Below, in pieces: positions 49,493 to 51,377 of a stretch of 51,377 bases of DNA. The translations under genes and the position numbers were made by a program. Within the stretch, counting starts at the first letter, position 1. Each line of letters opens with the position of its first letter. The notes beneath the pieces were generated by a model. It was not told where the DNA came from. It made no database searches and worked only from the letters and a program-made list of their open reading frames with translations. This DNA is from Lachnospiraceae bacterium (GTDB taxonomy: Bacteria; Bacillota; Clostridia; Lachnospirales; Lachnospiraceae): positions 1-51,377 of the forward strand of contig JAFRGQ010000011.1 of the NCBI GenBank assembly GCA_017433725.1. Direction: 5' to 3'.

Positions 49493-50486
49493 TTACACCT
49501 CCCATTCAATCAGTTCACAATCCGGGACTATTCTCTTATCAGGTGGTATCCGATAAAATTCATCCCGTAAATAAGCTGCTTCCGCATCGCATCTTTCACA
49601 GGTTCCTGCACACAGACCAGTAAAAGAACACGTTTCCGGATAATAATCAATTCTGTTGGCTTCAGCAAATCTTATTCTCATCTGCCGTAGATAATCACAG
49701 ATCCTTTTCCCATCAATTCTCGCACGTACTTTTTCCACGTCTTCTTTTGTCCGACTGTAATTATTAGGATAATACTCAGAATCTACATCTCCGAGCATAT
49801 CGGGCGGTCCTGCTACCAGCGGCACAGTAACCCTTGTATCCAACTCAGACTTATTCAAATGCTCCGCCGCGAGGTATCCTTCAGAAATCGGAACATAGGA
49901 ATTTGTTGCGAAGTCAAAACACGATGTCCTATTGATCTTCTCTATGTTGTTTATGACAGTGGGTAAGTACGATCCGTAAATATCGTAGACTGAACTTATC
50001 GACATTTTTTTCATGATCTTCAATCTTCACCCTACTCAAATAATCATCAGAACTGAAGTACAGGATTGATGTCAGCTCCGAAAGGTCCTCCAACAGATCC
50101 TTATGGGCTTTAATCCTCTTTTTACTTTCAAAATAAAAAGGCTCCATTGTACATAAATGCAGTCTATTGAACTCATTAAGATCTTTGATTACATAAAATG
50201 GATACAGACTTTCCGGAAAATTATCAGTCAAGAAAAGTATTGTATCATGCCAATACAGTCTGTCATTTAGTTCTTCAGCTACTGACTTCAATGCTTTATA
50301 CCTCATGGAACTGATGCCGATGCTGCTGCCCAATACCATAGCCTTATAAGGACTGATAAAACATTCATATTTATCCGTTACTCTTTTTCCATCCAGGCAG
50401 ACTACGAGAAGAACATCTTTCATTATTTCCAATTCGGAATACTTATTAATCCAATACAACATATCATCTGTGATTACTATTCTCAT
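49493..50486 (-). pseudogene. Radical-SAM partner protein, copy 2, frameshifted in a seven-A tract
   Basis: Two overlapping frames together reproduce the whole of copy 1. The 5' frame starts MRIVITDDMLYW and runs to SRVKIEDHEKN, then loses similarity. The 3' frame carries SISSVYDIYGSYLPTVINN to the end, with CSFTGLCAGTCERC and CELIEWEV. The break falls at a run of seven A (T at 50005-50011 on the plus strand). Removing one A gives DHEKMSISSVYD, which aligns without gaps to NHNKITMWSVYD of copy 1. It may be a true mutation, a phase-variable tract, a site of transcriptional slippage or a sequence error. MRIVITD was taken as start by analogy; AGGGGTG lies upstream. Confidence 0.85.
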
Positions 50487-50621
50487 ATTCATCACCCCTA
50501 ATGCATGTGATATCTCTTAGTTTAATCCTATAATTCACAATTCGTATGTCCCAAAGTACGGACTACCCTCTGAAGCCATAAATTTTCGTCATGATTGCTA
50601 AATACCTGAAGTCGTTTTTAT

Positions 50622-50924
50622 TCATATTTTCATAAAAATAATCTTAGTCCTTGATTGAATCAACGAATTTCGTGCCGTCTTCCTGTCCGCCACAGCCGCC
50701 CTCTTTCTTTTCGTTGTATCATCTATGATCTGGAAGACCCTCTCCGACGGATGCAGCATATCCTGCTCCCTAAAAGAAAAATAATTGAAATTGCCGTTAT
50801 CTGCGACCACGATGTGGTTCAGAAGACCTATCCCCATGATGTAAAAATAAGGACACAAAATTTGCCCTTGTTCGTTTTGAATAAACACAGGCCGTGTAGT
50901 AATCAGCTCAGCTTTAGAACTCAT
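50622..50924 (-). CDS. Small hypothetical protein, weak support
   Basis: 100-codon frame starting MSSKAELITTRPVF with the plausible central stretch PYFYIMGIGLLNHIVVADNG and a basic tail (TTKRKRAAVADRKTARN). No good ribosome site precedes it (AGAAAG only), no family was recognised, and an overlapping 93-codon frame exists on the other strand. It may be a remnant. Confidence 0.3.
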   Translation of the reverse strand: MSSKAELITTRPVFIQNEQGQILCPYFYIMGIGLLNHIVVADNGNFNYFSFREQDMLHPSERVFQIIDDTTKRKRAAVADRKTARNSLIQSRTKIIFMKI

Positions 50925-51000
50925 GCTTTCTACTAAACTTCACGTTATCTATCTTTAAGCCGTATATATAAAATTATTTTTTGTATTTCTGCTTTAAACA

Positions 51001-51029
51001 TTGTTTTTCCCATAGGTTCATGCTATCAT
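51001..51029 (+). promoter_or_regulatory. Promoter candidate for the AAA15 ATPase
   Basis: TTGTTT (51001-51006), 17 bases, TATCAT (51024-51029), about 45 bases before the ATPase start. Confidence 0.5.
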
Positions 51030-51074
51030 AAAGATAGGCATTGAATGAAACCAGTTGAATAGGAGGTGGCGATC

Positions 51075-51377
51075 ATGTTATGCCAGTTTTCATTCAGCAA
51101 CTTTCGCTCCTATCGCGATGAAACCACATTCGATTTCCAGGCTGCGGCTCTTTCTGAATTTAAGGACAGCCTTATAAAGACTGAAAAGGGAAATGCTATC
51201 CTGCCGGTCGGTGTGATTTACGGTCCGAATGGGGGCGGCAAGTCCAACCTTCTTGCTGCCCTGGGATGCGTGATCTCCCTTGTTACTGAGCCCGTCTATG
51301 AGCTTGGCAAGAATCACGCCCGTTTCATTATGCAGCAGAAGGTATCCTGTGTCCCCTATCTGTTCGATGAGGATTCC
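51075..51377 (+). CDS. AAA15/RloA-like ATPase, N-terminal part
   Basis: 101 codons up to the window edge. The protein opens MLCQFSFSNFRSYRDETTFD, the usual start of SMC/RecF-like AAA15 (COG1106) ATPases, and has a Walker A GPNGGGKSN near residue 58. AGGAGGTG lies 7 bases before the ATG. Relatives of about 370-430 residues are often paired with a RloB/TOPRIM-like nuclease in anti-phage or abortive-infection loci. The partner, if any, would be just outside the window. The gene is on the opposite strand to the radical SAM operon. Confidence 0.82.
   Translation, partial: MLCQFSFSNFRSYRDETTFDFQAAALSEFKDSLIKTEKGNAILPVGVIYGPNGGGKSNLLAALGCVISLVTEPVYELGKNHARFIMQQKVSCVPYLFDEDS

Noticed and set aside
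50005-50011. Programmed ribosomal frameshift in the second partner gene
   Set aside because: The shift needed is +1 and the A7 run is not a standard +1 site. No stop codon, stem-loop or stimulatory element was evident, and copy 1 has no such feature. Indel, slippage or error is more likely.

Overview
The window looks like chromosomal DNA from an anaerobic, fermentative member of the Bacillota, most likely a Lachnospiraceae-type clostridium. The support is indirect: strong AGGAGG-type ribosome binding sites, a fused AdhE aldehyde/alcohol dehydrogenase, a membrane pyrophosphatase, nickel-insertion genes (hypA and two hypB), CobT, several DegV-type lipid-binding proteins and FtsX-type ABC exporters with giant coiled coils. 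No rRNA or tRNA gene was seen, so the genus is not determined.

Layout. (1) 1-1140: an IS200/IS605 transposase cut by the window edge has landed in an AbiE-type toxin-antitoxin pair, leaving the antitoxin whole and the toxin truncated. (2) 1267-11621: a GMP synthase lacking its amidotransferase domain, an esterase, and a signalling cluster. The cluster holds a hybrid sensor kinase whose phosphoacceptor His is replaced by Arg, a divergent 1258-residue CheB-CheR-PAS-kinase-receiver fusion and a small HPt protein; a TIGR00266/AIM24 protein follows. (3) 12126-20889: an acetyltransferase-patatin fusion, two DegV proteins, a cupin, HypA, AdhE and a kinase-fold phosphotransferase. (4) 21399-36008: two ABC-ATPase/FtsX-permease pairs flanking a HAD phosphatase, CobT, membrane pyrophosphatase, tandem hypB paralogues and a histidine phosphatase. 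(5) 36018-39908: an operon of an ECF-like sigma factor with an ABC-2 exporter, then a low-molecular-weight tyrosine phosphatase.

(6) From about 40 kb the character changes. A Tn916-type integrase and excisionase and a VapE-type primase-helicase are followed by about 1.5 kb of non-coding DNA. That stretch has stacked terminators, 18-bp TTGACA-rich repeats, a 53-bp tandem array built on CTGGATAT, and an oriT-like hairpin pair. This is the replication and mobility end of an integrated element. Beyond it lies an A/T-richer accessory block on the minus strand. It holds a duplicated two-gene cassette (an unrecognised protein with a C-terminal four-Cys motif plus a minimal radical SAM enzyme) followed by two unknown genes. 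One copy of the partner gene is frameshifted in a seven-A tract. The window ends inside a plus-strand AAA15-type ATPase of the kind found in defence islands.

The intergenic spaces of the chromosomal part share at least three families of dispersed palindromic repeats. The radical SAM cassette with its possible phase switch, the tandem arrays beside VapE and the dispersed repeats are the most promising targets for something undescribed.
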